DNA from: an uncultured Bacilli bacterium
GTDB lineage: Bacteria; Bacillota_I; Bacilli_A; RF39; UBA660
Direction of reading: 5' to 3'
Assembly: GCA_947631135.1 (NCBI GenBank)
Contig: CANRKE010000001.1
Location: 1-64,000 of the forward strand
Length of the DNA: 64,000 nt
Under the pieces are notes generated by a model. It searched no databases. It was not told the DNA's origin and saw only the letters and a list, made by a program, of their open reading frames with translations. The position numbers and the translations under genes were made by a program. This document shows, piece by piece, positions 63,385-64,000 of the stretch; positions within the stretch are counted from its first letter, which is position 1; each line of letters begins with the position of its first letter.

Positions 63385-64000
63385 ATGAATGTTAATAGTA
63401 TTTGGAATAATTTTTTGGAGAACATTAAATTACAAATTACAAATCTATCTTATGAAACTTGGTTTAAGAATACTAAGTTATTAGAAATTAAAGATGGTGT
63501 AGCTAAGATAGTTGTTGAAACTTATGTACATAAAAAACATTTACTTGAAAACTATACTGATTTAATAATTGATACTTTAAATCAAGTAACTGGTACAAAC
63601 TTTTATATTGAATTTATATTGGAAGATGAACTAAATAATGAGAATGCAGAAATAGATGTAGATTTAATTGGTGTACCTAATAGTAAGAATAGAATAGAAT
63701 CAAATCTAAATTCCAAATATGATTTTGATTCATTCATTGTTGGTGAAAGTAATAGATTTGCACATGCTGCTGCTTTATCTGTTGCGGAAAATCCTGGTAA
63801 GATGTATAATCCATTATTTATATATGGAAAGAGTGGTTTAGGTAAAACTCATTTAATGCATGCGATTGGAAATTATATCGATGCTAATTCTTCAAAAACT
63901 GTTTTATATGTTACTAGTGATCAATTTATTAATGATTTTGTTGAAATTAATAAAAAAGATAAAAATGATAATAATTATGATTATGTTGAATATTTTAAAA
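63385..64000 (+). CDS. dnaA: Chromosomal replication initiator DnaA (5' part)
   Basis: The first 205 codons lie in the window and the gene continues to the right. Domain I (residues 1-80, WFKNTKLLEI), a short linker and the start of the AAA+ domain are visible: YDFDSFIVGESNRFAHAAAL, Walker A GKSGLGKTHL near residue 150, and LYVTSDQFIN. GGGAGGTGG precedes the ATG. Confidence 0.97.
   Translation, partial: MNVNSIWNNFLENIKLQITNLSYETWFKNTKLLEIKDGVAKIVVETYVHKKHLLENYTDLIIDTLNQVTGTNFYIEFILEDELNNENAEIDVDLIGVPNSKNRIESNLNSKYDFDSFIVGESNRFAHAAALSVAENPGKMYNPLFIYGKSGLGKTHLMHAIGNYIDANSSKTVLYVTSDQFINDFVEINKKDKNDNNYDYVEYFK

Noticed and set aside
1..64000. CRISPR arrays, tRNA/rRNA genes, transposases or prophage
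   Set aside because: None was seen on either strand. The only short regular repeats are the three 17-bp units at 44514, which are too few and too short for CRISPR.
1..64000. Mycoplasma genetic code (UGA = Trp)
   Set aside because: Many well-conserved genes end at TGA at the expected length (for example adk) and Trp codons are TGG, so the standard code fits.

Overview
The window is a very AT-rich Bacillota (Firmicutes) chromosome segment that ends at the replication origin. Standard stop codons fit every gene, so UGA is a stop. Gene order follows the Bacillus pattern: the S10-spc-alpha ribosomal block, ywiB-argS-rpoE, prfA-prmC-spoIIR-mntP, and parB/noc-rsmG-mnmG-mnmE-jag-yidC-rnpA-rpmH next to dnaA. 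Small intergenic gaps, loss of rpmD (L30), wall-synthesis genes (murA, a class A PBP) and the AT bias suggest a reduced, walled gut lineage close to RF39/Mollicutes-type Bacilli. That placement is an inference.

Layout. 1-4160: truA and the ECF transporter core (ecfA1, ecfA2, ecfT) with an SDR gene inserted. 4.2-10.6 kb: an accessory stretch that separates ecfA1 from rplQ, which are neighbours in Bacillus. It holds two low-complexity proteins, a NUDIX hydrolase, a broken radical SAM gene and two plus-strand orphan genes. 10.6-24.9 kb: 28 genes from rplQ back to rpsJ, with leader and promoter. 25.1-31.1 kb: a tiny acidic ORF, gpmI, a DUF4143 ATPase, an unusual sigma factor and rpmE. 31.2-40.9 kb: housekeeping genes interrupted by an ATPase/Toprim-like pair resembling AbiL/RloAB defence. 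41-48 kb: a surface protein behind a candidate RNA switch, a second DUF4143 ATPase with an upstream 23-bp-period repeat array, a PBP and a HipA-like kinase. 48-55.8 kb: ParB with a long Q/N/M-rich region, then the classic origin-proximal genes to rpmH. 55.9-62 kb: a compact six-gene operon between rpmH and the origin. 62.4-64 kb: an orphan gene, oriC with clustered DnaA boxes, and the 5' part of dnaA.

The strongest candidate for a little-described system is the 55.9-62 kb operon. It encodes a queuosine-5'-phosphate glycosylase family protein (Qng1/DUF2419), a thymidylate-kinase-like enzyme, a nucleotidyltransferase-methyltransferase fusion, an unrecognised 279-aa protein, a type IB GTP cyclohydrolase (FolE2) and an APH-fold kinase, all behind one clear promoter. 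It looks like a 7-deazaguanine/queuine salvage or nucleotide-tailoring pathway. A second candidate is a repeated structured RNA (two copies, 42 kb apart), one copy of which has mutually exclusive P1 and terminator helices ahead of a surface protein. Most genes run on the minus strand, away from the origin, as expected for leading-strand genes on the left replichore.
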